From positions 203,771-267,770 of the forward strand of contig JAPJBO010000238.1 of assembly GCA_030068145.1 (NCBI GenBank): a stretch of DNA of 64,000 nt, written 5' to 3'. The translations under genes and the position numbers were made by a program. Below are positions 26,713-37,054 of this stretch, one piece after another. Below the pieces are notes generated by a model. The model ran no database searches and was not told the origin of the DNA. It was given only the letters and a program-made list of their open reading frames with translations. The DNA is from Diplonema papillatum. Taxonomy: Eukaryota; Euglenozoa; Diplonemea; Diplonemida; Diplonemidae. Numbering within the stretch: position 1 is the first letter of the stretch; each line of letters starts with the position of its first letter.

Positions 26713-27870
26713 ATGAAGCGAGTGATAGCGTGCGCCTTGCTCGCCGCAGCGGTGGTGCCAGGCGTCGCCCTGGACGCCACTTTGTACAGTCTGCAGGACA
26801 TCGACCCGCTTGCGCGGTGTATGGACGGGACCTTCGGGGCCTTCTACCTGCAGCCCAACACGACCGCGGAGGGAGGGAAGAAGTTCGTCATCCACTTGGA
26901 AGGCGGCGGAGAGTGCACGACGGAGGACGCGTGCAAGGGGAAGCTCGACTCCGCGCTGGGGAGCTCGAAGGGGTACGCGAAGACGCTCCGCGGGCTGCCG
27001 TTTTTGATGGACGCCGACGCGGGGAGGAACCCGGACTTCCACGACGCGAGCCACGCGTACGTGAAGTACTGCAGCCAGGACCTGCACACCGGGCAGCACA
27101 CGGAGCCGAACGCCTGGGGGGTCATCTTCGCGGGGCACCACGTCGTCAACGCGACGTTCCGCGCCCTCTTGAAGAATCATGGGTTGTCCGCCGCAGCGTC
27201 TGTCATCCTGTCCGGAGACAGCGCTGGCGGCATCGGGGTGTGGCCCCACGTAGACCAGCTTTCCCAGCTACTCGCGCCGTACGGAACGCGGGTGGTAGCA
27301 GTCCCGATAGCCGGATTCTACTTCGACGCGAATGTACCGTACCGGGGTGTGAACCACACGTCCTCTGGTCTTGCGAACTTCAGCTCCGAAGGGCTTGCGG
27401 AGGCGTATTCGCTGTGGGGGTCCTTCGTCAACCCTGTGTGCGAGCTCACCCTCGGGCCGGTGAACAAGGCGTCCGAGTGCCTGTTGGCGAACAATTCGTT
27501 CCCCTTCGTCTCCTCCGAGAGCTTCGCTGTAGAGGCGCAAACCGACATGGTCGTGCTCACCGCCCACGACTGGATGCCTGGTCCCCCGGACCTCTGCAAT
27601 GCGCCGCAGCAGCAGTACCTTTCCGAGTGGAGTGGCTGGATGCAGGCCGCGCTGCAGCCCCTTTTGGAGCCCGCGAACGAGCGGCACGGGGTGTTCAACC
27701 CGGCGTGCTTCATCCACACGGCGTTCAACTCTTCGGCTCCGTTGATCGACGGAGTTTCGTACATCACCGCCCTCGGCAACTGGTTCTTCAAGCGTCCCGG
27801 CCCCTACAAGCTGAAGGACACCTGCGGCATCTTGTGCAACCCGTCGTGCGTTTCGCCTTGTCCGAAGTAG
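26713..27870 (+). CDS. Secreted Notum/pectin-acetylesterase-family carboxylesterase
   Basis: A 385-residue intronless frame from ATG at 26713 (an in-frame upstream extension to 26653 is unlikely because the signal peptide starts here). Residues 1-20 (MKRVIACALLAAAVVPGVAL) form a signal peptide. HLEGGGECT (61-69) is the oxyanion-hole loop, SGDSAGGIG (167-175) carries the probable nucleophile Ser170, Asp278 in AQTDMVV is the likely acid and His335 in CFIHTAF the likely base; spacing agrees with the family. Several NxS/T sites fit secretion, and Cys residues are numerous. Members deacylate sugar or protein esters: pectin acetylesterases release acetate, Notum removes palmitoleate from Wnt. The substrate here cannot be told. 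Three 5' fragments precede and one 3' fragment follows. Confidence 0.85.
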   Translation: MKRVIACALLAAAVVPGVALDATLYSLQDIDPLARCMDGTFGAFYLQPNTTAEGGKKFVIHLEGGGECTTEDACKGKLDSALGSSKGYAKTLRGLPFLMDADAGRNPDFHDASHAYVKYCSQDLHTGQHTEPNAWGVIFAGHHVVNATFRALLKNHGLSAAASVILSGDSAGGIGVWPHVDQLSQLLAPYGTRVVAVPIAGFYFDANVPYRGVNHTSSGLANFSSEGLAEAYSLWGSFVNPVCELTLGPVNKASECLLANNSFPFVSSESFAVEAQTDMVVLTAHDWMPGPPDLCNAPQQQYLSEWSGWMQAALQPLLEPANERHGVFNPACFIHTAFNSSAPLIDGVSYITALGNWFFKRPGPYKLKDTCGILCNPSCVSPCPK

Positions 27871-28258
27871 TGTATCGTGTCACTGTGTGTTCCTCCGCCT
27901 CGTTTGTCCAGATTCTTTCCAGCATCTCTTTTCAATCCCCCAACGTCGTCAAGAGGCCTGATCAGCCTGTTTGCAACACGGATTGGAGGAGAGGTGAGCG
28001 TGTGGATACGTGCTTCATCGACCTGGCGTTCAACTCCAACTCTTCGGCTCCTTCAATCGGCGGCGTTTCGTACATCACCGCCCTCGGCAACTGGTTCTTC
28101 AAGCATCCCGGCCCCTACAAGCTGAAGGACACCTGCGGCATCTTGTACAACCCGTCGTGCGTTTCGCCTTGTCTGAAGAAGTAGTGTACCGTGTGTTCAT
28201 CCGTCTCGTTTCCTCAGGTTCTTTCTAACGTCTCTTTCAATCCCAACGTCGTCCGAGG
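27871..28258 (+). pseudogene. Esterase gene, 3' fragment with duplicated 3' flank
   Basis: 28010-28184 repeats the last 55 or so codons (CFIDLAFNSNSSAP, then YITALGNWFFK and CGILYNPSC) to a TAG at 28182-28184. The following flank (TCTTTCAATCCCAACGTCGTC) repeats the flank of the intact gene (27930-27950). The duplicated unit is therefore the gene's 3' end plus downstream DNA. It has no start and is probably not expressed alone. Confidence 0.88.
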
Positions 28259-28724
28259 TCCGCTTGTTCGCAGCAATTACGGAAGAAACACATATTTGTG
28301 CCTGCAGGAGGAAGGCGTGGTCCGAGTAGCAGGAATCCGCGTAACACAGAGCGTGGGATGGAAGGGTGTCAACGAGCACCGTAATGGGCACCAGCCCTAC
28401 ACCGCGGTTTGACAAAGGTTCGCACCATAGCACGCCAAAACGGTCAAAACTACCAGCGCAATCGTGTTGTTTCGTCGGGGTCAAATGCCAAAAAACGTAC
28501 CCTGCGGGAATTGACAATTTCACGTGCACAGGCATTGGAACCAGGAAATATGAAATGAAAACCTTCGCTTTCCACAATTTCCATTTTTTCACGCGGATCC
28601 ACGTCCCGGTCCCTCGCTCGACGAACCACGTACCAACACTATGGCCCCCGGGTCTATTTTCCACAGATATCGCGTATCCAAACCCGCGCTCCCCTGCTTC
28701 ATCCACACGTTAGAGTCCACCCTC
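28259..28724. other. Non-coding stretch
   Basis: No gene recognised. CCCCGGGTCTATTTTC near 28650 recurs at 31835 and 32037 as part of a small dispersed repeat. Confidence 0.4.
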
Positions 28725-28855
28725 TGCAGCTGGAGTGTTAAAGAGGGTGTGCTACACCCCCCAAACGCGTGTAGCCGTGCACCCGAAAAGCGGACGTGAC
28801 GCCCGCTTGTTAACACCAACTCCAGCACCAGCTTCTGCCGGACTCCACCGTGCTT
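28725..28855 (+). repeat. Hairpin repeat J, diverged copy
   Basis: CAGCTGGAGTGTTAAAGAGG on the left and AACACCAACTCCAGCACCAG on the right, with AAAGCGGACGTGACGCCCGC in the centre. Nested palindromic structure is retained although the sequence differs from the 11906 copy. Confidence 0.65.
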
Positions 28856-29102
28856 TGCGGCCAACCCACCTCCTCTCGGCTCCTTTGATTGGCGACGCGT
28901 CTTCGTCGATGTTTGAAGGAAAAAAGGATCGTTCCATTTTGGACCGATATCTTTTGTTCATCGATCTCGCGGTTATAATCCGCTGTACCACACTGAGATG
29001 CCACGTTTGCGAAAGGTACACTACTCATCCGAATGCTGTCACGGCTTGACAATTTCTGCTGCCACCGCACTTGAATCGTTTGAATGCAAACACTGCTCCG
29101 TT

Positions 29103-29165
29103 TTACTCCCGTATCTGCGGGGGTGAGACGACAACTACTACTACTACTACTACTACTACTACATC
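29103..29165 (+). repeat. ACT trinucleotide repeat
   Basis: About eleven ACT units at 29130-29163. Shorter CTACTACTAC tracts occur at 4130-4142 and 32684-32696. Confidence 0.9.
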
Positions 29166-29269
29166 GATCTCACCTGGGGGGCGCGTTTGGAAAGTCTCCT
29201 GGCACACCTGCACATCGGCAACTATCGGGTCTTTCTGAGATGTGTCACTCTGGGAGGACGCAGCGTGAA

Positions 29270-29565
29270 GAAAAAATACTCGACGTTGCTGCTTAGACTC
29301 TGAATGGAAGGGAGGAAATATAGAGGTAAAGGGCAAATACAATACAAACATAATCTGATCTGTTCTTCGCTTACACCACCGTGTGTTGTTTTCTCACTCA
29401 GGACTCTGACATGTTGTGTTTGTGTGATTTGTCGTGTAGGGGTAGACCCGCATGACCTCACGTCCGTTCAACACGTGGTTCGGTAGTTACAGCACTTGGG
29501 ATCCCTTCTGTTCTTTGTCGGGCAGCATCGTCGAGCATTTCCTTTCAAGCTGGCGCTAACGTAAC
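29270..29565 (+). repeat. Dispersed repeat Q, copy 2
   Basis: Matches 12100-12310, including GGAGGAAATATAGAGGT and TTGTTTTCTCACTCAGGACT. An extra block of roughly 85 bases separates the final GCATCGTCGAGCATTTCCTT. Confidence 0.72.
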
Positions 29566-29934
29566 ACACCTTTTGTTTTCACGATGTGAACGGACATATC
29601 CCCCCGCCGTAGAGAGGTAGCACACCCCCCGAAGGTTTCCTCTGGTGTTTTACTCACCAGTCAAAACGTGTACCGACGCATCAAGAGTGAAAACATAAAA
29701 TGTCTAGCCGGGAGGTGGAGCAGCCCTACTCGGTTTCTTTCGACGTATATTTCCCGTCTTGCTTTTTTGTTGAAGGTCAGCGTCGTTGATTGCAAGTAAG
29801 CGTCCAGAAGAAAACGAAGAACGGAGCAGGAAAGGTTCCTAGAGCGTAGCTTAGTTTTGACGACGGGTTAGTTTGCAAATGACGGAGCGGAAAAAGCTAA
29901 ACGCGCATTTTAGTTTTGAAGGATGTCAACACCG

Positions 29935-30795
29935 GAGGCTTTTAGTTTGGAAGAAAGTCAACACGCTTTACCTAGTTTTGACGGAGCAGGGAACGTTCCC
30001 AGAGCGTAGTTGCGTAGTTTAGTTTTTGAAGAAAGTCAACACGCTTTACCTAGTTTTGACGGAGCAGGGAAGGTTCCCAGAGCGTAGTTGCGTAGTTTAG
30101 TTTTTGAAGAAAGTCAACACGCTTTACCTAGTTTTGACGGAGCAGGGAAGGTTCCCAGAGCGTAGTTGCGTAGTTTAGTTTTTGAAGAAAGTCAACACGC
30201 TTTACCTAGTTTTGACGGAGCAGGGAAGGTTCCCAGAGCGTAGTTGCGTAGTTTAGTTTTTGAAGAAAGTCAACACGCTTTACCTAGTTTTGACGGAGCA
30301 GGGAAGGTTCCCAGAGCGTAGTTGCGTAGTTTAGTTTTTGAAGAAAGTCAACACGCTTTACCAAGTTTTGACGGAGCAGGGAAGGTTCCCAGAGCGTAGT
30401 TGCGTAGTTTAGTTTTTGAAGAAAGTCAACACGCTTTACTAAGTTTTGACGGAGCAGGGAAGGTTCCCAGAGCGTAGTTGCGTAGTTTAGTTTTTGAAGA
30501 AAGTCAACACGCTTTACCAAGTTTTGACGGAGCAGGGAAGGTTCCCAGAGCGTAGTTGCGTAGTTTAGTTTTTGAAGAAAGTCAACACGCTTTACCAAGT
30601 TTTGACGGAGCAGGGAAGGTTCCCAGAGCGTAGTTGCGTAGTTTAGTTTTTGAAGAAAGTCAACACGCTTTACCTAGTTTTGACGGAGCAGGGAAGGTTC
30701 CCAGAGCGTAGTTGCGTAGTTTAGTTTTTGAAGAAAGTCAACACGCTTTACCAAGTTTTGACGGAGCAGGGAAGGTTCCCAGAGCGTAGTTTAGT
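29935..30795 (+). repeat. 78-bp minisatellite, about ten copies
   Basis: The unit contains AGTTTTGACGGAGCAGGGAA, GGTTCCCAGAGCGTAGTTGC and GAAGAAAGTCAACACGCTTT. Copies are nearly identical, differing mainly at CCTAG/CCAAG. Since 78 is a multiple of three and no stop falls in one minus frame, a 26-residue repeated peptide can be read, but the array has no other coding feature. Diverged half-units extend left to about 29790. Confidence 0.93.
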
Positions 30796-31059
30796 TTCGA
30801 CGAATGCCAACAGGGGGCTTTACTTAGCTTTCGAAGGTCAACACCGGCAGGCTTTATGCGTCGGAGTCCGAAGGCAACTTTCCATTCTGAAACCAGGAAG
30901 AAGAAACCGATCTGGGTTTGAAAGAAAAAGAGGGGAAACCATGTACCGCTCCCAGTCAGTTGCGCTGCCGAAGGTTGTCGCCGTTGTGGTGTGCCTTTTT
31001 TTTTTTTTTGTATACGCAGTGGGGTGATCCACCTATTTTTTAGCACAAGAAATCACAAC

Positions 31060-31315
31060 TTTTCATAATTAGGTTTGACACATTGTTCTTGCAGAGCTCT
31101 GCAAAGGTCTGCAAAGTTATGTTCTGGAGTCACGTAGCGAAAAGCTGGCATAGTGTGGTACTCATTTGCTTGCAAATGACTCCCCACTAACGCAACAAGA
31201 CGACGCAAAGTTGTGAAAAGTTGTGAATTGATTTTGTTTTCCTGGAGTTTTTTTCGTGCCCCTACTACGAAAAACACAAAGACCGCAGGAGCACACAGCA
31301 ACTCCCACTTTGTAG
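31060..31315 (+). repeat. Region with hairpin N copy 3 and a repeat E end
   Basis: 31155-31202 reads TAGTGTGGTACTCAT, tip TTGCTTGCAA, ATGACTCCCCACTAACG: the arms of hairpin N with a different self-complementary tip. Text just before 31315 (CCCACTTTGTAGTTGTATTG) matches the inner part of repeat E. A flanking duplication is not obvious for this copy. Confidence 0.65.
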
Positions 31316-31536
31316 TTGTATTGTTTCTTGAGTGGGATAAAGACTAGTCTTTTTCGACCGATCTTTCGTTATCTGATTGAAACTTTGGCTAGCCAACGTG
31401 AAAGTGTGCACGTGTATGCCTTCGCCCCCATCACTGTCCGAATAGCTTCAATGATCCGATGATGCTAAAATACTGGACCTTCAAACCTCCGAAGACTCGA
31501 ACACTGACTAGTTGCAAAAAAAAAACAACACAACAG

Positions 31537-31698
31537 TTCGGCCTTTTCGCCCTGATCGCAATCAGCTCCAGCAGCGGAAACAGAGAGCACCACGCGCACA
31601 ATCCGGATGTGTCCAGCCATCAGCGCGGCCCGCACGAGCACGGACCTGAGTCGGCCACCGTCAAGGCATTCGCTGTCAAAGAAGTTGCGACCGCTGAG
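31537..31698 (+). CDS. Putative internal exon of an unrecognised gene
   Basis: Acceptor-like CAACACAACAG precedes TTCGGCCTTTTC and donor-like GTGTGT follows GCTGAG. The 54 codons between (FGLFALIAISSSSGNREHHA ... TVKAFAVKEVATAE) are open, in phase 0 at both ends, and GC-rich like other exons here. A short hydrophobic start is followed by a His-rich stretch. Neighbouring exons were not found, so this could be an isolated fragment. Confidence 0.3.
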
Positions 31699-31824
31699 GT
31701 GTGTAGTTCTCCTACGTTGGGGGGGGGGGGGGGGATCCTGCAACTTTCCCGAAAAAGAAATAGAAAAAAGTACCACAAACCCGGAACCCGCGGGAGCCCC
31801 CTTCTTCTTGGAAGACGCACGTAA

Positions 31825-32100
31825 GTTGTGGTCCCCGGGTCTATTTTTCACGGTTCTCTTCATCGGAGCTGAACGCGAGCACAAATTCGCCGAAAAAGGT
31901 CTGCCGCACGAGCCAGCAAAGAAATGTCACCAACCAGTGGGTCGATTCCCGTCCTTTTCATTGAAAACCTGTGGGTTCCATGCCCGGTGCCCCGCATCTG
32001 GTAAAGACCCACGAACCACGCACATAATTCTTGGTCCCCGGGTCTATTTTTCACGGTTCTCTTCATAGGAGCTCATCGCGATCAGAAAACCGTCGAAAAG
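31825..32100 (+). repeat. Tandem duplicate of a dispersed repeat
   Basis: Two units share GGTCCCCGGGTCTATTTTTC, ACGGTTCTCTTCAT and GTCGAAAAGGTCTG/GCCGAAAAAGGTCTG. A third, shorter match lies near 28645. No coding content recognised. Confidence 0.65.
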
Positions 32101-32904
32101 GTCTGTTATGCGGACCAAGAAGAAATCCAACCTTTTTCCAAATTTCCAAAATGCCTCTTGTATTCGAGGTACCTCTTCTATTCAAGGTACCTCCTGTATT
32201 CGACCCCCCCCAGTAAGAATGACAGATATAACGTGTGACTTTCTCCGTAACCTTTGGACTCCAACTTTTGCTGTTCAATTTTTTGGCTCCCCAGCCTCAC
32301 TGGGTTTAGCACCAGCTTTTAACACCAGCTTTAGCTTTTATCTTTAGCTCCAACCTCGTTTATCAGTGCAAGCCCCGACTCCGGAAATGTCCTTTCTACG
32401 TGTTTTCTCGGCAAAGGCAAAAGAAAACGGGGCAAAGAGCGAGTGTTCAGGAAAATAACCCGCGAGAAGGCTGGAGGCAAGAAGTTCCCAAAGACACAAA
32501 AGAACTGCAGCAGTCAGTCCCGGTTTGTGGTTAACTGACAGGTGCGTCGCGACGCCTCCCGATGAAAGCAGCGAAGTATCCTGGGAGTCATCTGTCTCCA
32601 GTCCCTCGTGGGGGGCCTGGCGTCTACGACCCTCAACCCCTCCCTTTTGTTCCCCACTGCCATTCCATTTGAGGGTTGACGGCCTCTACTACTACTAGCT
32701 TGCCGGGTGTATGTGGGCAACTGCACCTATATACCACAGACACCCTCTGGGTGCTTCCAGGTTACGCGCAATCGGGGGTTTGAAACACGGTGATTACTAT
32801 CAAAAACCCGCACCCACGCGGCGTTGACAGTGGCTGGTCTTTGCAAGGGCTGCTTTGATGTTACTTATGCAAATGAGTACCACACTATTTACCACCACAT
32901 TTAT

Positions 32905-33045
32905 GCATGTTTTTTTTTTTTTTTTTTTTGGTAACTGAGGGGAAAAATGCCTTACGCACTGACCACAAGCCGGACCAAACTTGCGAGTGTGGGACTGCCG
33001 CTTTTTCTGGCGGGATTTACCCACTAAAAAACCTTAACTCAGGAT
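32905..33045 (-). mobile_element. Poly(A)-tailed 3' end of a retroelement
   Basis: On the minus strand GTCCCACACTCGCAAGTTTG, GTCCGGCTTGTGGTC and CCCCTCAGTTACC are followed by about 20 A. The same end, with a shorter A tract, lies on the plus strand at 62740-62815 within an insertion that has a 19-base target duplication. It may be the 3' end of the element that includes the proline-rich frame upstream on the same strand. Confidence 0.6.
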
Positions 33046-33078
33046 TAGTCGTTTAAGGAGCGGGAATTACCCGTGGGC

Positions 33079-35930
33079 TCACATGGAGAGGCCAACCTCC
33101 ATGCGGGACTTGGCCAGTCCTGACGCCCCCTCCCGTAGGGGTTCCAGTGGCGAGTTGGATTCCCCTACGCACTTCGGCAACGCGCGGCTCATCCTCCCTA
33201 AAGACGAGGATGGTAACGGACCAGTCTGGGGGGCCTGGCGGGGCAACCTGGCAGACTGTGGCAGAAATCCGTTTGCGGGGCTCATCTTGCTCGAGGGGGC
33301 GACACACTCCGGAAGTGACTGTTCTGCGAGCAGTCTTGGAGTGGGCCCCGGGCAAGGTTGGTGTTCCTGGGTGTTGTGGGCGCTCTTGTTCAGGTTAGGG
33401 TCCTGATGGCGGGCTTTTTTGGGGCGGTCTTTTTCACCCAGGAATGTGGAGCGGGGGGGGTCTTTTCGCTTCAACCGGGGCGGTGGCTGATGGGCGGCGA
33501 TTATTATTATTTCTGGGGGGGCTGGTGCCTTTTTCGGGGGGGGCGGTGGTGGCTGGACGTCCCCCGGGGGGCGCGGTTTTTTCAAGAGTTGTGGGTTGCT
33601 CAGTCCCACCGGGGGGTCTTTCCTCTTGAGTGCCTGCGGGTTTGTTTTTGATGCAGGTGCGTTTTTCGGGGGGGGTGGCTCTTGTCTTTGGGGGGGTGCC
33701 TGCGGGGTTTTCGGGGGGGGGAGCTCTCGTTTTGGGGGGGGTGCCTGTGGGTTTGTTTCAGATACAGAGGCGCTTTTCGGGGGGGGGGAGCTCCCGTCTT
33801 TGGGGGGGTGGTTGGCGATTTTCGGGGGGCTGGAGGGCTTTCGCGGCTGCCTGCAGCCTGAGCGCCTGTGTGTGTGGATTGGGGCCTTTTGGTAGCCCTT
33901 GCTTTTTTGGTGGGGGTCGACCTTTTCCGGGGGGATCTAGGGGCTTCGAAGTGGCCGGGGCGGTCTCCCCCTTGCGGAGCTGCGGCTTTGGGGTTGGGCC
34001 GGCCGGTGGCAGCGGCGGCACGATCGACGAGGATGGCCCATCCTCGACCCCCAACGGGTCCCGCCTGGTTCCCGTCGACTGCTGTCTCTGCCTGTACGGC
34101 TCGGACGGGGCTGCCCTCGGTGGTGCGCATCGCCAGCCGTCGCGCGATGATGCCGTGCCCGCCCTGCCTGCTTCGAGTGGCTTGAGGGTGGCCTTCCTCG
34201 CCGCCTCTGCCTCGACCTGCATGAGGGTGTCGTGTTGGGTGGGGGGGTGCTTTGGGGGGCTCCGGATCCCGCTCCCTGTTGCCCCTGTGCCTTCCACCCG
34301 CGCTCCCTCTGCCGTTTTGGCCGCGACGTGCTGGAGGGGCTGGGGTGCCACCGTTTCTTTTGGGGGTGCTGGCGGCACTGGGGGTGTTGCTGTTGGGGGG
34401 GGGACTCCGCCTTCCCGCCGCGTCGCCTTCGGTCGCTCGGCGCCCACCTGCGCGTCAACCCCCGGGCTCGCGTCTGAAGCCGGAATCTCCTCGTCTTCCG
34501 GGACGGCCACTCGCTTCTCCGGGGGCATCCGCCCCAGCGCACCCTCCGTGCCCCCAAGGAGGGAGCCACCCTCCCCAGGGACACAGAGAATGCGCTCCTC
34601 CGGCGCTGCTGCAGGCCCTGCCATCTGTCCGTCCGCCGCTGGTGAGCCCCCCCTAGGGCTATGTAGGATGGAAACGTTGGAAACGTTTCCGTTTCCGTTT
34701 CCGTTTCCGTTTCCTTCTATTTGGCGGTGGATGGAAACGCCGTTTCTTTTCAAAAGAAACGGCTGGTATGCCACTAGTATACTGGCTGAAGGTCCGACCG
34801 GAAATGTGTTCCGAACGGCGGACCCCGCAATCCAGTGGGAAACCATGGACAAGGAGGCTCCGAAAAAGAGGGAGGAAAGAAGCATAAGAGTTGCGACCGC
34901 GTGGAGCAGACGCAACCACACGCATCCGGTTGTGATGACTTTGAGGTCTGCAGCTCTTTATACCAATGGCTGTTGTGGCGACGATGCTCTGTTATGCGAG
35001 GCCGTTGGCCAACGCGCTGAAGACGATCGGGAAAGCACATCCGCTTCCAATAATAGGCTATACAGATACGATCGTTCAGGACAGCGGGAGCACCGCCGCG
35101 CCACAGGCTACAAGACCGGGGTTTTTCGGCGGCGTAAGACAAAGAGGGAGTGCAATCAGCATCAGGAGGTGAGAAGGGCACACGTATGCCGGGGCAATGT
35201 TGAACCCGCCAGAAAAGCGATGGCCACGCAGTAACGTGTGCGTTAAACATCGCTTGCCACAGTGCACCTTGCATACGACGACGGGTGGCAACCGTCACCG
35301 GAAGGGGCACCATCGGGCGGTGTTGTCGGAGCATAGACAGCGACGGCAGGAAGAACCCCACCGACAATGCAGAAGAGGACGGCAGATTCAAAAAGCCCCA
35401 CTCGGCACGGCCGCCGATACAAGTAAACATGAGAACGTGGGTTGGAAGCAGCAGAGGACGAAGTGGTAGGCACAGAAGAGTGGAACCTGGTGTCAGAAAA
35501 CCTCAGCATCCGCATGTGACGACATTCTGCATCATTAGCTTGTGGTTACCGATTTGCTCGTGTCAGATTGCCGATGAAAGAAAACGGTGAGCATCAGCGA
35601 CTGCTCTGCACAAACGAGACCGCGACGACACACAAGAAGGGGCCGAGCCAAGTCGAAGAACAGCCCAGGAAGGGCCCTGAAGAGTCAGAGAGCGGGCCAG
35701 AAGACGGAGGAAGAGAAGTGCCCGCTGGTAGATCAAAAGAAGAAGGTGATCCCAGCCTTCCGGCGTTTCTTTTAAAAGAAACGTTTCCGTTTCCGTTTCC
35801 GTTTCCGTTTCCATATTTCGAAAAAACTAAAAGAAACGGCGTTTCCATCCAACTTAGCCCTAGGGGGCACCGCTGGACTTCCCTCCCTGACCCCCGAGGG
35901 CCGGTGCAGGAAGTCGCTCTGCTCAATGGC
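33079..35930 (-). pseudogene. Proline-rich ORF, frameshifted and split by element B
   Basis: Minus-strand coding text begins near 35930 (FVAIEQSDFLHRPSGVREGS), is interrupted by element B, and resumes at 34653 with GGSPAADGQMAGPAAAPEER. Removing the element and one TA joins the two parts in one frame (AVPP to RGGSP). It continues as a Pro/Ala/Lys-rich chain to a stop near 33758; similar composition continues in other frames to 33079 (PPPPPPKKAPAPPE), so at least one frameshift is present. The plus-strand long frame over the same DNA is Gly/Phe-rich and is rejected. The composition resembles a gag-like or linker region; with the poly(A)-tailed end at 32905 it could be a decayed retroelement. 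No reverse transcriptase was seen. Confidence 0.45.
34656..35860. mobile_element. DNA element B, copy 2
   Basis: Same termini as copy 1 (GGGCTATGTAGGATGG and CCATCCAACTTAGCCC), with TA at 34654-34655 and 35861-35862 in GCCCCCCCTAGGG and CCCTAGGGGGC contexts. TTTCCG arrays lie at both ends, again in the same orientation. The plus-strand inner frame (EGPTGNVFRTADPAIQWETM ... ) is open over about 150 codons here but shifted in copy 1, which argues that the element is not under coding constraint. Confidence 0.88.
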
Positions 35931-36835
35931 GACAAACGCAAAGAAGAAGAAACACGAAAACAACACCAGAATCGTTGATGCAAGAGACTGGGTCGCCTGG
36001 CAGTGCAAGCCAAGCGGTGACGCCAAGGTGTTTTTAAGCAATGGTATTGTATTAATGTCGCCCCATAATGTACTTCAAGCATTTAAGCCTTCTTCGCTCG
36101 CGTGTTCGCGCCTTCTGTCGTGGTCCGATGATTCCCAAAAAAAACGAACGAATGAGCGCAATGCTTGCACAAAGCTTGGCCGTGCACTTCCAGCTCTCAG
36201 ATGCTCTGTCAGTAGTTTCGCTGTCTCGGTACTTTCGCGGTGGTACTGATCGCCCAGCGATAGCTCGACCTTTCCCCCAGCCCAACCGTCCCACCGTTTG
36301 GGCACCCTTTCTTTTCGTACCACTTTGGTATGAACGTATCGAGGCCGGCAGTGCGAATCACCGCAAGTCCCAGCACTTCATCAAAGCGGTTGTGGGTAAG
36401 CCGCGGTGAAAAGGCAGGACGTGACTATGGTGCTTGCAGAAGACAGCCCGAAGAACCGGCAGAAGATCACAAGCAGGCCGTACATTCCGCGTGCAAATGA
36501 ACGTGAAATGACACAGGATCTTATTGTCTGCTTCGGTCGGGTTCCAGCGAATGCCGATCATCAAAGGCCACATGCAACGGACTGTATGCCCAGCGAACGG
36601 GATTCGTGCTCAAAAGAAGGTTTCCCAGATGGAGTTAGACCCCCATTCTGCCCTAAGAATACGGGTTCTGGCGGGTAGAGGTCGCATACCCCACATGCCA
36701 CATCATCGTCCTCTGCCAGGATCTTGCCTCAAACCTCTCCTACCTCTTTTGGCATCCCTCCTTTTCGACTTAGCAACAAACGGAATTGCGAACGGGGTGA
36801 AAGGAACGGTTTGGACGCACGAACACCCACCGTGA
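35926..36835 (+). other. Coding-like stretch broken over several frames
   Basis: Three overlapping plus frames have natural composition: MATNAKKKKHENNTRIVDAR (from 35926), MIPKKNERMSAMLAQSLAVH (inside the frame 36068-36409) and MPIIKGHMQRTVCPANGIRA (inside 36524-36835). They alternate between two frames, as expected for a decayed coding region with frameshifts. No domain is recognised; an old transposon protein is plausible. Confidence 0.25.
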
Positions 36836-36889
36836 CGATCACCTTCCACTCCTAGGGGCACTTTTGCTGTGAGAATGCATGGGAAAGTC

Positions 36890-37051
36890 AGGTAATAATG
36901 GATTATTACCTGGTAATAATATCTAATAATGGGTAATAATTTCTAATAATCAGGTAATAATATCTAATAATTTCTAATAAAATCTAATAATTTGGGGCGG
37001 ATTTCGGAAATCTAATAATAGGTAATAATCGTGATTATCTGCCAACCGTGA
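36890..37051 (+). repeat. TAATAAT-rich array
   Basis: About twelve degenerate units of GGTAATAAT and TCTAATAAT are interrupted by TTTGGGGCGGATTTCGG. The array ends at the left boundary of element D. A terminal-array role like that in elements B and C is possible, but no partner array was found on the other side. Confidence 0.75.
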
Positions 37052-37054
37052 TAA

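Noticed and set aside
26665-27791. Frames opposite or offset to the esterase gene, including a 484-codon plus frame
   Set aside because: They are shadows of the GC-rich gene; the in-frame protein has a signal peptide and catalytic motifs, while the others have none.
28366-28713. A 115-codon plus frame after the esterase 3' fragment
   Set aside because: Composition is unremarkable, it overlaps a minus frame of similar length, and there is no splice or motif evidence.
30284-30598. Minus-strand 26-residue repeat protein (LVKRVDFLQKLNYATTLWEP)
   Set aside because: Created by a 78-bp tandem repeat; no non-repetitive flanking coding sequence.
33630-35234. A 534-codon plus-strand frame (Gly/Phe-rich, then Pro/Ser-rich)
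   Set aside because: It runs antisense to the better-supported proline-rich minus frame and crosses the end of element B. Its composition follows G-runs.
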